In this document: positions 1-10,042 of the stretch, piece by piece
Layout of the letters: each line of letters opens with the position of its first letter
Numbering within the stretch: the stretch's first letter is position 1
Assembly (NCBI GenBank): GCA_009760855.2
Contig: WPIO01000534.1
Location: 1 to 29,378, forward strand
Source: Cristatella mucedo
Lineage: Eukaryota; Bryozoa; Phylactolaemata; Cristatellidae
Length of the DNA stretch: 29,378 nucleotides
Reading direction: 5' to 3'
The notes under the pieces: model-generated
What the model saw: the letters and a program-made list of their open reading frames with translations, nothing else
Told to the model about the DNA's origin: nothing
The model's database searches: none
Program-made: the position numbers and the translations under genes

Positions 1-189
1 ATCTAACAATTTAATCAAACTAGCAACAATTTTCTTAAAACTACAGCCGTTTTTAAAAATAAGGGATAGACGTCATACTATATATTTTTATGGGAAGAAG
101 CATGGAGGATTTCCACTATGTATCATTCCAAAGTCAATTCCTTCTAATGCCATTTTGTAAGTAGCTAAGACAGTTGTATACTTGCCAAA

Positions 190-294
190 ACAGTTAGCCA
201 ATTTAACAGCCTTATTTGTATAGCTACAGAAGAACCTTAAGTGGCTACCACTGCCGAGTGCAGAGGGCAATAAAGGATCGCCCACTGCAAGACT
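190..294 (-). mobile_element. tRNA-derived SINE, body fragment (copy 1)
   Basis: Read on the minus strand this matches the body of three other copies in the window (21222, 24784 and 25388). Shared landmarks are GGGCGATCC just after the tRNA-like head, a CAGTGGT...AGCC block, AAGG-TTCTTCTGT, and a tail containing GGCTGTTAAAT. The tRNA-like promoter head is missing or too diverged to recognise, so this copy is 5'-truncated and probably inactive. Confidence 0.7.
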
Positions 295-300
295 CAAATG

Positions 301-1077
301 CATGACATGGGCCGTGAAGAGGTAGCACTTTACCTCTTAGGCTAGAGAAGCTGCTAGACCAAGGAAGCTGCTAGAACTTTGCAAACAAGAAATTAGAAAT
401 AGTATGATCGCTCGTCTCCTTGAAATTAGTCGTGTGAAATTTAACCAGGCTAACTACGCCTTGTGGGGGTCACACCAAAGCCTAGAGCTAGCTCGACTAG
501 CTCTCACAGGAACTGAAAGCCTCCATGAGGCCAGCAGTTAACCAGCAAATGGTGAGTCGACTGGCCTGTTCGAGAATATGGCAGTGACTGGAAAGGATGC
601 ATGGCTGAGCAAAGCAGATTGAAGTCGTCAGGCTGAAATGGGCTATGTGCTATGCCTATGGGTGGTTTAAGAGTGGTGCTTATTCTATTGTAATAGCAAG
701 AGCACATATTTAACACTTTTTAGTAACAAATGCCACCTTTAGGTCGGCCAAAGAGAGTGAGGTAAACTGTCCAGACTGCCTGCTACATACTGTTAAACCA
801 GGAGGTGGCAGAATCAAGGTTTTTGGACTACCATCTGGCTGCTGCTGCATCTTAATCTTAACATTAAGGACTAGCATGTGTACTCTCATGTGCTTCAGAA
901 CGACGTGGGAATTCTGTCATCCAGAAGTCTTGTTGGAGAAAAATTAATATAAAAGCAGGAAATAAACCCAAAGCATATTGCAAATTGGGTTAGATTATAG
1001 TTTAATGCCTCACATGTTACTCGTGTGCTATACCAATAAATACCTAGTCATTTGCACCATCAAAACCCCCACAGAGC
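301..1077. other. no recognisable gene or repeat
   Basis: ORFs here are under 75 codons and have no family features. A short imperfect tandem copy of GAAGCTGCTAGA lies near 347-378. Nothing else could be assigned. Confidence 0.5.
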
Positions 1078-1085
1078 ATCTAAGG

Positions 1086-1269
1086 CAGTGGTTCTCAACC
1101 TTCCTCATGCAGGGACCCTTTAATACACTTCATGTTGTGGCAACCCCAACCATAAAGTTATCGTGAGCAAAATGTGGAAATGCATGTTTTCCGATGGTCT
1201 TAAGTAACCCCCTGTGAAAGGGTCGTTCGAACCCCAAAGGGGTCGCGACCCACAGGTTGAGAACCGCTG
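1086..1269. mobile_element. hAT-type MITE (URR1/SPIN/OposCharlie-like)
   Basis: This is a 184-bp non-coding element with 16-bp terminal inverted repeats that differ at one position (CAGTGGTTCTCAACCT at the left, and CAGCGGTTCTCAACCT when the right end is reverse-complemented). Perfect 8-bp direct repeats ATCTAAGG flank it at 1078-1085 and 1270-1277. An 8-bp duplication and CAG-type ends are the signature of hAT transposases. From memory, the interior (GGACCCTTTAATACA near the left end, a GGGTCG palindrome near the right end) closely resembles the rodent URR1 and wider SPIN/OposCharlie MITE families. It carries no transposase and needs one in trans. Intact ends and duplications suggest a fairly recent insertion. 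Confidence 0.9.
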
Positions 1270-1432
1270 ATCTAAGGGTTTACTTAGTCTATCGGCTGCA
1301 AAGCAATCAAAATCCATTGCATCAGAGCAGAGGATCTTTCGAGTAGCTACAAATGCTGAGGAGTCGATACCGTACATAGCAGTTTAAAAGCCGTCGAAGC
1401 TTTGATTAAAGTCGGGAGCTAAGCAGTATTTC

Positions 1433-1492
1433 AGCAGGGTTCACTAGCTCAACTCAACAAGTTTTACCCTAGCAGGGTTCACTAGCTCAACT
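1433..1492. repeat. 38-bp tandem duplication
   Basis: The block AGCAGGGTTCACTAGCTCAA occurs at 1433 and again at 1471, a 38-bp period with two copies. It is local and non-coding. Confidence 0.75.
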
Positions 1493-1499
1493 TGATATC

Positions 1500-2640
1500 C
1501 GACATGCCCAGCTGGGAGACCCCAGCTAGGGTAAGCCTGTTTTTTGACTTGGCAGGATGTGAGAAATAAAATTGGTTTTCGGCAGTCGGTAGGAAGTCTT
1601 TAAGTGATGAGTTGAAGTGACTTCGCCAAGGAGTCGTCCCCAGCGCTCAATACCTGCATTCCAAAGGATGGGGTGGGTGCTGGCATTCCAGGACACCACG
1701 GCCGACCAAGAGATGCATGTCTGCTGCCCGAGAGCTTTGGAGCCCAAGCTATTCCCTCACAAGCTATTCCCTCACCCCTATTATGTTGTCCGCAGGGCCA
1801 CTCCTGGCGATATTGTTAGTCGATACAGGTACCGAAATGGGACTGCCGCAACAGCCATCCAGCCCGTCGCATGCTAGGCCATGGTGAGCTGGTGTTCCAG
1901 GCAAAGGCCAGCTGACGAACTGACGGACCTAGCAGACAAGGACCCACTACCTAAGCGTGGCTGAAGCTCGTTGTCATGGCTTGTATATACCGAGTTCCCC
2001 TGTAGCATACTGTTCTGTAGCCTCCCCCTAACTGAGCAGGAGCCCCCTGCGAGCTGATATGTGCAGCATTACTAACGTCGTCGTGGTTGGTATTAGTTGC
2101 GATAGCTGCCCCCTTCAAGATTGTTCCTGTCCAAGAAGGTTGTCCTCCTGTATTGGGGAGGCTGGCTTTTTTGTTTCCAACCCCCCCCCATATAGCCTAA
2201 GGTACATGGAGCACCCACAGTAGTACCGCGTAGTTCCGCTTTTATTATTGGCGCATGCGGCATTTTAATAAAGAGGCTTAATCAAACTCTAGCTCTAGCC
2301 CTCTAGCCCGGCGACGTGGCCTCGCACGGCGTAGCTGGGACAGGTGATGGGCTGGAAGTAGCCTACCCCACAGTCTTGGTTACGAATGTATTCTTTTCAA
2401 CGTGTGAACGAGCTGCTTAGCAACAATCTTATGCTTTGACCGCTTGTATTCAGAGCGTGCAAGGTCAACGACAGCAAGTGCGACCTAACAGCAGGTGCGA
2501 CCTAAAACCAACATGGCAAACTGCAAGACCTCACAACGGTGAGTGCGAACGTTTGATGTCCCAGACGACGAGTGCCTAGTCAGCTCCCAACATCTCAATG
2601 TAAACACGTGCACAATCGTGCCGTGACGTCACAGCCCCCA
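1500..2640. other. unassigned stretch, possible LTR-element debris
   Basis: No gene is recognised. A 15-bp unit AAGCTATTCCCTCAC is tandemly duplicated near 1748-1777. One plus-strand frame reads LLVDTG at about 1813-1830, which resembles the active site of a retroviral-type aspartic protease, but the frame stops soon after. A TATATA at about 1981 and an AATAAA at about 2268 would fit an LTR, but no paired LTR or primer-binding site is visible. I treat this as suggestive only. Confidence 0.25.
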
Positions 2641-2644
2641 TCAA

Positions 2645-3045
2645 GACCAAAAAACCACAAATCTTTTTTAAGTCTTTGAAAATAGGAAGAAGGGAAACTG
2701 GACGATAGTTTGCTAGGATCTTTGAATCTAATCCAGGCTTTTCAAGTATCGAACGATGGCCGATTTGACAGACATAGGAATATCCCATTTTCCAGAGAAC
2801 CACTGACAATCTGTGTTATGGCTGGGCTAAGTTCGTCTGCCGGAGAAGATCATGGAGGGAATGGTACAGGGTCTTCAGGAGAGGACTCTTTTTTACTATA
2901 CTTTACTAAGATAGCCCCGGCGTATGCAGAAACCTCGAAAAATCTCTCAAGAAAGGTCACAGGTTGCTACTCACCGATTACTTTAGCTGGAAGGGGTTTT
3001 TCGGAGGCAAGAATTTGCACACATTTTCAGTGAAGAAAGTAATGA
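2645..3045 (-). pseudogene. LINE reverse transcriptase, N-terminal fragment (CR1/L2-like)
   Basis: On the minus strand, spread over shifted frames, the translation gives the order usual at the start of a CR1/L2-type RT domain: a stretch like SPAITQIVSGSLENGIF, then KPGLDSKILANYRPVS, then LLPIFKDL. The NYRPVS motif is diagnostic of LINE RTs upstream of the catalytic blocks. The catalytic blocks themselves (DxSAAFD, GVPQG, YADD) are absent, so this is a dead internal fragment. A homologous antisense fragment lies at 24258-24515, showing that this portion of the element is dispersed. Frameshifts and stops break the frame. Confidence 0.75.
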
Positions 3046-3177
3046 AGGCATGATCTCGAAACGATTAGAGGTTGCCTAGAGGCACAGAGGAACAACTTGA
3101 ATACTGGGCGGTCCGACGAAAACAAAGCCTGATAAGGAAGCATTTCTAACTAGGAAAAAAGGGGTATGGCAGGACCT

Positions 3178-3440
3178 ATAATAATAATAATAATAATAAT
3201 AATACATTTGTATAGCACCCTCAAGAACTTAATCTATTTATCGGCACTTTACATTTGCAGCCGAGAAAGCATCTTTATGGCTCATCGCAGGCCATTTAAT
3301 CTGACTGGCCTTCTGAGAGCCAAGTTCCAGATGAGACTTTCGGTTTGTGATACGACCGCCACTGATGTTAGCCACCCGGACAAATATATCGCCTTACTGC
3401 TCGTCTCATCCGGCACAGAGTTTTTGTTCCGTGCATGTTA
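3178..3440 (-). mobile_element. retroelement 3' end with (AAT)n tail, minus strand
   Basis: The plus strand opens with about eight AAT units (3178-3203), followed by ATAGCACCCTCAAGAACTTAATC and GCACTTTACATTTGC. On the minus strand this is the hairpin-plus-(ATT)n terminus shared by the LINE family. The sequence beyond it up to about 3440 differs from the other copies, so this may be a separate subfamily or a SINE that shares the LINE tail. The 91-codon ORF across it is a by-product of the repeat. Confidence 0.6.
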
Positions 3441-3552
3441 ATGTCATGCTTCGCCCAAAAATACATTCGTCCAAAAATACCATTTGCGTATGCTGGCTCA
3501 GACACAATCCCCCCCCCCACTAGGCTAGGCATCACGCCACCCGTTTTCTATC

Positions 3553-3865
3553 TAATCGTTTAGCTATAACACATACGAACCTCAAATCCTTTGGAGACTG
3601 TGCCTTTAGCATATATATATATATATATATATACTTTCAAAACCTGGAACTCACTCCCGGCTGACATCACGACTACCCCCCCCCCACCGACGTGACAACA
3701 TTTAAAAAGGACCTGCACATGTCACCCTAACCATGTTTAGCTTGTTGACACAGCGCATGCTACCACTAACCTTTGACCATGCTTCTTTTATAGCACATGT
3801 AAAGTGCCTATAAAGAGATTAAGTTCTCTGTGGGTACTATACAAATGTATTATTATTATATGTTT
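3553..3865 (+). mobile_element. LINE 3' end, 5'-truncated copy
   Basis: It begins in the C-terminal coding part of the LINE (nucleotides for the KSFGD / AWNSLP region) and runs through the 3' UTR to the terminal hairpin AAAGTGCCTATAAAGAGA...TCTCT, followed by (ATT)n at about 3848-3862. The coding part is broken by a TA microsatellite (3611-3633) and a C-run near 3676. Confidence 0.75.
3611..3633. repeat. (TA)n microsatellite
   Basis: About eleven uninterrupted TA units lie inside a LINE fragment where the consensus codes for SSYAP, so the microsatellite arose in, or was inserted into, dead LINE sequence. Confidence 0.9.
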
Positions 3866-3918
3866 AATGTGACCATGCACACATTACATAGAAAAGAATC
3901 TTCAATCAGTAAAGACGA

Positions 3919-4578
3919 TGTGCGATCAGGCGATTGCAGCTGGTGAAAAACTCGGCAGCTAGGCTTGTCTGTCGTGAGCGGCGCAGTTGCCACATTACTC
4001 CACTTCTCGCCGACCTGCACTGGTTACCAGTCAAGCAACGGATTGACTTCAAGGTTTTGTCGCTCACTTTTAGGTCTCTTCATTCTATGGCTCCAGCCTA
4101 TCTTTCAGATATACTACCCCATCAGGCAAAGCATCGTACCACTCGCTTTTCGGAATCCAACAGTCTAGAAATACCTCGTACAAACCTTAAATCCTTTGGA
4201 GACCGTGCATTTAGCTCGTATGCTCCCACAGCCTGGAACTCCCTCCCGACCTGCATCAGAACATCCCCTGACCTGACCACATTTAAAAGAAACTTAAAAA
4301 CATACCTATTTAGGACAGCATTTAGTGGGTCCCTGTGATTCGTCCTTGGTGTGCTTATGCGTGCTGACACTGTTCATGCTGCCACTAACCACATTTGCAT
4401 GCTGACCCAGTGCATGTAACCCCTAACCATGTTATTCATTTTGTTTGTTTTTCAAGCATGATTTTACTTACTATTCTATTGCGTATCACTTTGCAGCAAA
4501 TGTAAAGCGCCTAGAAAGAGATTAAGTTCTCTGAGGGCGCTTTATCAAGTGCAATATTATTATCAAGTGCAATATTAT
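3919..4578 (+). mobile_element. 5'-truncated LINE with target-site duplication
   Basis: This is the best-preserved short copy. It starts abruptly in the RT C-terminal region and ends after the 3' hairpin in an 18-bp unit TATCAAGTGCAATATTAT that is perfectly doubled (4543-4560, 4561-4578). The 9-bp sequence TAAAGACGA flanks both sides (3910-3918 and 4579-4587). That is a target-site duplication from target-primed reverse transcription and fixes both boundaries. The family resembles CR1/L2-type elements with an ATT-rich tail. Confidence 0.88.
3934..4338 (+). pseudogene. LINE ORF2 C-terminal remnant
   Basis: A 134-codon open stretch encodes the region C-terminal to the RT palm and thumb of a CR1/L2-type LINE. 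In order it carries LVKNSAARLV (about residue 3), ADLHWLPVKQRIDFK (about 26-40), a MAPAYLSDIL block, RTNLKSFGDRAFSS, AWNSLP, and a C-terminal TFKRNLKTYLF. These are conserved landmarks of the LINE C-terminus, beyond the polymerase active site. The first Met is internal to the truncated gene and not a real start. The frame is intact to the natural stop at 4336-4338, so the copy is young relative to others here, but no catalytic residues are present. Confidence 0.85.
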
Positions 4579-4587
4579 TAAAGACGA

Positions 4588-4914
4588 CCGAGTCTATAAA
4601 TCTTATTCCAAACGGCTGTTTCTACAACAAAGCCAGGGCTTAACTGTGGGAAGGATTAGGCTACATATAGCAGTAGTCGTACTCAAAACTAGTCACAATG
4701 CCCCGGCACATCACCGGACCCAGTAGGTGTCAGATGTACACTAATGTATCCAGTCGTAACAAACAATATTTCGGAACCGCAAGACTAAAACAGAACTACA
4801 TCAAGAAGACATACTTCATGATTAAGCAGGTAAAGGTCCACAGGGTGATCAGATAATCAACAGCGAAAACCATTTATTGGTTGCTAAGACACTTAAGTTA
4901 GGGCAGCAAGTGAG
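4588..4914. other. no recognisable gene or repeat
   Basis: Unique-looking AT-moderate sequence between two LINE fragments. I see no ORF, repeat or RNA structure I can name. Confidence 0.4.
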
Positions 4915-5030
4915 AGAACTTTGAAGCTGATATGCTTCTTGATAGGGAGTCGGGAGGTTGGTGAGCAGTGGTGAACTGTGACAGTTGCATTTTTCACGAC
5001 ATGCAAGCATAGCAGCTGAGTTTTGGCCAA
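4915..5030 (-). mobile_element. diverged LINE fragment, minus strand
   Basis: Read in reverse it follows the LINE segment coding for QNSAARL...HWLPVKQRIDFK: it begins like CAAAACTCAGCTGCTA and ends in TTGAAGCTGATATGC, which aligns with the antisense of the copies at 3940-4050 and 10570-10670. It is older and more diverged than those copies, and truncated at both ends. Confidence 0.55.
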
Positions 5031-5231
5031 CAACAGGTGACTCTAAAAAAATGAAACTGGAATGATTGCACCAACACCTACCTGCACGGTTTGTAGGCGT
5101 ATTCGGTTGCTAGGTCGCCAGGCTTAACACAAAGACTCAATGCTTGTTAAGGTACTCATGAAAACTAAAAATTGTCAGTAAAATACCAATGACAGCCCGA
5201 TGAATAAAACACTATACTCGCACAATATGTA

Positions 5232-5365
5232 ATATAATAATAATAGATCTGAATAGCACCCCCAGAGAACTTACTCTCTTTTTATGCACTTTGCCTGTGC
5301 TGTAAATAGGAGCATGACATGATGGTCAGTGGTAACATGCACAGTGTCAGCATGCAACAGGCTGT
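5232..5365 (-). mobile_element. LINE 3' terminus, minus strand
   Basis: An AAT-rich tail, the antisense hairpin (ATAGCACCCCCAGAGAACTTAC...), and the 3' UTR words GTGACATG-like and CACAGTGTCAGCATGCAA place this as a short 5'-truncated copy of the same LINE family inserted on the minus strand. Confidence 0.7.
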
Positions 5366-5642
5366 ACTAGTAATTGTATGATAGAAAAAAGCTGTGCTTC
5401 AATCAATGAACTTTCTCATTTCTTCAGTTATACGATGTGCAGGCACTAAGTCCTACCTGAAGGGAAAATTCAATGGCTTTAAGCTAATAACCCCTACTCT
5501 ATAGCAAATGTCTACGAAAAAATGAATCCCCATTTTCAGTGGCTACAGGGCATGGCTACTATCAAAATGCGATTATTGAACTACTATCAAAATGCGATTA
5601 TTGATTATTGTATTGCAATAATAAATTTACGATCACTCTCAC
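5366..5642. repeat. unassigned stretch with 25-bp tandem duplication
   Basis: The unit beginning CTACTATCAAAATGCGATTA occurs at 5556 and 5581 (25-bp period). The rest shows no gene. Confidence 0.6.
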
Positions 5643-6190
5643 ATGGTGCAAAACTCTGCAGCTAGACTTGCCTGTCGTGGCTGTAGCAGTTGCCACATCA
5701 CACCACTTCTAGCCGACCTGCACTGGCTACAAGTCAAGCAACGGATCGACTTCAAGGTTTTGTCGGATCGACTTCAAGATTTTGTCGCTCACTTTTAGGT
5801 CCCTTCATTCTTTGGCTTTAGCCTACCTATTTACCTAACTGTTTACCAATAACCACATACAAATCTCAAATCCTTTGGAGAAAATGCCTTTAGTTCGTAT
5901 GCTCCGAAAGCTAGGCACGGACAAAACTAAAAACGCATCTACTTATCGCAGCATTTAGCAGGTCCCTGGGATTCGTCCTTTATATGCTTATGTGTGCTGA
6001 CGCAGTGCACACTGCCACTAACCAAACTTGCATGCTGACCCTATGCATGTCATCCCTAACCATGTTATTCTTGTTATTTACTGAGCATGCTACGACTAAC
6101 CATTCGATTGTGCTTCTTTTGCAGAAAATATTAAGTTCGTAGAAAGATTAAATTCTCCAACAGCGCTTTACAAACGTATTATCATTAGCA
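5643..6190 (+). mobile_element. LINE 5'-truncated copy
   Basis: It starts at the segment for VQNSAARLACRG, continues through the LHWL-VKQRIDFKVL region and the SFGE / AFSSYAP remnant, and ends in the 3' UTR and hairpin with a degenerate ATT tail near 6180. A short internal duplication repeats the phrase GGATCGACTTCAAG near 5743 and 5765. Part of the coding region around 5830-5930 is deleted. No open frame survives. Confidence 0.8.
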
Positions 6191-6859
6191 TTTTCATTTC
6201 ACTTAAGAGAAGCTATTATCAAAATCTACTATGTAATAGTAGCAAAAAATATCCCCAACCATGAAAAACTACCGCAAGAAAACAGAATAGAAATTATCAG
6301 TGCCTACAAAACATTGCAAGCATTAAAATGCAATTAATGACGAAAACATGGGATTAATACCATTGTAGTCATCCTCATATCTTTTTCTATACATAAAAGA
6401 CAAGCTGTTAACAAAAGTCTGCCTACGTGGTCTGTCTGAGCCATAGGTTGCCACCACACTGGCTTGGCTGATGGGTAAAGTGAGCAATTTTCAACGGTCT
6501 GGATTGTGGGCTCGGGCCCTAAACCAATGAAAAGCACCTGAACAAGTTCTTTTAGAGTGCTTTACTTATTTATGAAGGGTCAAATTAATATAATAACTTC
6601 CACACGCACGTATGCACGCACGCACACACACACACACACGTTATTACGCATCCCTGCCAGGCGACTTTACTAGCATTTGACTAAACGGTGAGGTAAACAT
6701 GGCTGCCTGGCTGATCACAAGATATTTATCTTATTTAGGATTTACCTAAAACAAACGTGCATTCCTCACCAAGAAGTGTTTGATGCAAATAATCCCACCT
6801 TGACTGATTTGCTCCTACGTCAAGGAAACCAGAGCTTGGGATAGATCTTTCCCAATTGC
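6191..6859. other. no recognisable gene; (CA)n microsatellite inside
   Basis: The only structure seen is an ACGC/CA dinucleotide run at about 6607-6640. ORFs are short and featureless. Confidence 0.5.
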
Positions 6860-7052
6860 CCACTATGAAAATCCTCATTGCTATTTACAAAAACTCAAAA
6901 TAGCCACAAATGAGCCCTACGGCAGCTGCTTTATAGCAGCACGACCAAAATCAATGTTTTTGGGTACATATCACGCTAATACACCGATATCCTCAGCAAT
7001 TATGAAAGATGTCTTGTTTTTTAAGAAAGTTCTAATTTTACCAGTAAGATGC
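6860..7052. repeat. repeat P, copy 1, left part (interrupted)
   Basis: It aligns with 21430-21630: both share CATTGCTATTTAC, then AAATGAGCCCTA-GGCAGCTGC followed by AGCAGCACGAC, then TATCCTCA and a TAATTTTACCAG-type block. After 7052 the similarity stops where the large LINE begins; it resumes at about 9838. This is the left part of one repeat split by insertion. The nature of repeat P is unknown. Confidence 0.65.
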
Positions 7053-9800
7053 CATGAGAGTACCATCGAAGCAATATTTCCAATCTATAGTTTTGAGTTC
7101 ATCCGACAAGCTGCTAACGATGGCAATAGCCTTATCGCCCCTCCAGGTACTAAATCCTGTATCTCAAATTTCTCTAATTTCGATTCTGTGTGCAAGAAAT
7201 CGCTTTCCTAATTATGGCTGGCCAACATTCATTTTGATAACTTATCTGATGCCTTTAACACCACATTTTGTGCACTGACTGACTCATTTTCTCTTGTAGC
7301 TCATGTGCATGGCCCTACTCACATCAATCGTCACATTCGACAAAATTTTCTCCTTCAAATTCACGCTATCACCTATGAGATAATTCTGCTTATCTGACCA
7401 TATTCGGATCTCATCTATAGTGTGTGGCTTCCTCTGCATCAAGTCAACTTAAAATAGCAAAACTTTAAGACCCACGACAACGATGCTGTCTGCACGAAAA
7501 TATCTTCGCCCGTGCAGCTCAATCCCCTTCTGACTTGTCATCAATGGTAGATTGCTACAATATGACACTAGCTGACATGCTCGACGGGTTAGCACCTCTG
7601 AGTAAGCGCATTACACACCATCGCCCAGACGGCCTATGGTGTACCACAGATATTATATTGGCTAGGTATACTAAATGCAAGCTTGAAAAAAGCACATACA
7701 AGATCAGGACTGACTGCCCATCGATAGGCATACGAGGACTACTGTAGATCTTACTAATCGATCCTAGCAAAGGCCAAGTCTACCTTCTATAAAAACATTG
7801 TTGAATCACAGATGCACAATCCAAAAATACTGATGCCTACGATCAACCATCTCTTACCTAGTGATCCTTGTGATGGTCTAGATGATTGTCTCTAGATTCT
7901 TTGCCAACAAGATAGACAAGATCAGGGAGTCTATCCCTAAGCTGGCAGCATCCCCTCTGCAATCCTGGCCCTCAATTCAGTGCAGCACCTCACTGTCTAC
8001 ATTCAAGGAGGCCACGAGTGACATCCTGAAGTTCATAACCCAATCAAAGAAGACAACTAGTCCTCTAGACCCTATTCTCACCCTCTTGCTTCTACGTTGC
8101 ACAGACCATCTGCTGCCTCTCATAACTAACATAATAAATATGTACTTAGCATCAACCAATGTCCCTGCACCTATCAAAAAGGCTGTAACACCACCATTAC
8201 TCAAGAAAGCAACACTAGACCAAGAGAACCTGGAGCAACGTCTGCCCAATCTCAGGCCTACAGTTTCTATTAAAGACACTGAAACAAGTCGAGTCAGGTC
8301 AGCTGAACTCATACCATACATATATTGAAACTTCACACCTAGCTAGTAAGTTCCAGTCTGGTTTTAGAGCAAATAACTCCACAGTCAGCATAGCTTCGGG
8401 TGAACAACGACCTATAGAGGAATGCATAAATAGGTAAAGTATCTCTGCTTGTTTTGTTCGATTTTTCGGCAACTGTTGATACTATCAATCACCAAGTCCT
8501 TCTTGAGTGCCTCTCATCTCGCCGGGGCATCACTGGCACTGCACTGCAATGGTTCAGGTCCTATCTCAGTGGGAGACTCCTGAGTATTGATGTAAATGGA
8601 CAAAGACCATCCGAGGAACCTCTGAAATACGGAGTACCTCAGGGCTTTGTGCTGGGTCCTGCTCTTTTTACGGTTTATACTCTCCCTCTTGCCGATGTGA
8701 TTGCCAGACACAATCTAGGCTTTCACTTCTATGCAGACGACACTCAGTTGTATCTTTGCTTTGATCCCTCCCAGCCCTCCATCACGTCGAATTCTCTCAA
8801 CTCCCTTGCTGCATGTATTGATGACATCTGCATATCGATGACAGCAAACTTTCTTAAACTGAGTGATGATAAAACCAACTTACTGGTTATGGACAAACCA
8901 AGTGTGATTCAGAAATTAGAAAGGCTAATGCTCAAAATCGGCTCTGCCGGCACATCTGCTGTTGAATCTGCACGAAATCTAGGTATCCTGTTTCAAAGGG
9001 CCCTTTCATTAGACGGCCACATTAAGTCCACAGTCAAGTCTGCCTACTTTCTGCTACACAACATTCCTAAAATTCGGGATTGCTTAGACAGGGATACCTC
9101 ATCTAAATTAGTCCATGCAAATATGACATCCTGTCTTGACTTCTGTAACTCACTTCTTGCTGGTCTACCGGCCTGTGCAATCACGTGTTTACAGCTAGTG
9201 CAAAATCCCCGGCTGTCATTGGCAGTGCAGTTGCCACATTATGCAACTTCTCCTCAACCGGCACTAGCTCCCAGTTAAGAAACACATCAAATTCAAGATT
9301 TCATCACCCACTTTTAGGTCCCTTCATTCTTTGGCTCCAGCCTACCTATAAGATCTACTACCCTAACAGCCTAAGCATAGTACCAACCACTTTTCTGAAT
9401 CAAATCGCTTACCTACACCTCGTACAAACCCCAAATCCTTTGGAGACCATGCCTTTAGTTCCTATGCTCCTAAGGTCTGAAACTCACACGCCTAACATTA
9501 CGACATTCCTTGACTTACGAAATTTGAATGAAGCTAAAAACGCATATATTTATCACAGAATTTAGTGGATACATGTGATTCGTCCTTTGTGTGCTTATGG
9601 GTGCTGACACCGTGCAGCCACTAACCATATTTGCACATTGACCCTGTGCATGTCACCTCTAACCATGTTTTACTTGTTGACATTGAACATGCTACCATTA
9701 ACCATTCGAGTAAAGTGTGGGCCTAGAAAGAAAAGTGTGTGCCTAGAGCCTAGAAAGTGATTAAGTTCTCTGAGAGCACCATACAAAAGTATTATCACTA
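7053..9800 (+). mobile_element. LINE (CR1/L2-like), longest copy, with endonuclease and RT remnants
   Basis: About 2.7 kb of one 5'-truncated LINE. Across broken frames the order is as follows. The C-terminal half of an APE-type endonuclease spans about 7090-7400, with the PPGT motif, NIHFDN (family GDFNIHxD) and VHGPTHINRH. A linker near 7535-7700 carries APLSKRIT and a WCTTDI-like stretch. The RT spans 7882-9278, followed by the C-terminal domain to about 9560 and a 3' UTR with a degenerate hairpin and tail near 9760-9795. Stops and frameshifts in every section show it is long dead. It sits inside repeat P, whose uninterrupted relative lies at 21430-22120. Confidence 0.85.
7882..9278 (+). 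pseudogene. LINE reverse transcriptase pseudogene
   Basis: Two open segments (148 and 274 codons) plus shifted sequence between them cover most of an RT domain. The first carries FFANKIDKIRESI, SPLDPI, and PLLKKATLD followed by a decayed NLRP(V)S. After 8330 a GFRANNST block follows. The second holds the catalytic blocks: block A FDFSATVDT (residues 2-10; the usual AF after DxSA is changed to TV), block B GVPQGFVLGP (60-69; the normal Ser is Phe), and block C YADDTQLY (93-100, both catalytic Asp retained). Near 9215 a frameshift moves the C-terminal region into another frame, which continues to 9565. It copied LINE RNA at nicked target DNA when alive; now inactive. Confidence 0.88.
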
Positions 9801-9837
9801 GAATTATCATATGACTGACTATAAGTAGAACGTTCCA

Positions 9838-10042
9838 CCATGCCTGCACGTAAACCTGTTTTGAAAGCCTGTTGCTAATGCACTCTAGTATGATTGGTTG
9901 ATTGGGCCACAAAAATGCAGTTGTAACATAAGTTAACGGGAAATTTCGTGCATTTGCAATGCCTATTTTTGCTTGTCAGCAGTTTCACACACGTATAGAT
10001 AACTACCATTTATTTAAAATTGAACAAAGCCAGAGGCGATCT
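9838..10042. repeat. repeat P, copy 1, middle part
   Basis: It aligns with about 21690-21850: GAAAGCCTGTT..AA-TGCA-TCTAGTATGATT, then GTCAGCAGTT(T/G)CACACAC-TATAGATAA and GATCTAATGA. It is bounded on the left by the 3' end of the long LINE and on the right by the tail of a minus-strand LINE. Confidence 0.75.

Noticed and set aside
8514-8711. Minus-strand ORF inside the LINE RT
   Set aside because: Shadow of the plus-strand RT frame, which carries the catalytic motifs.
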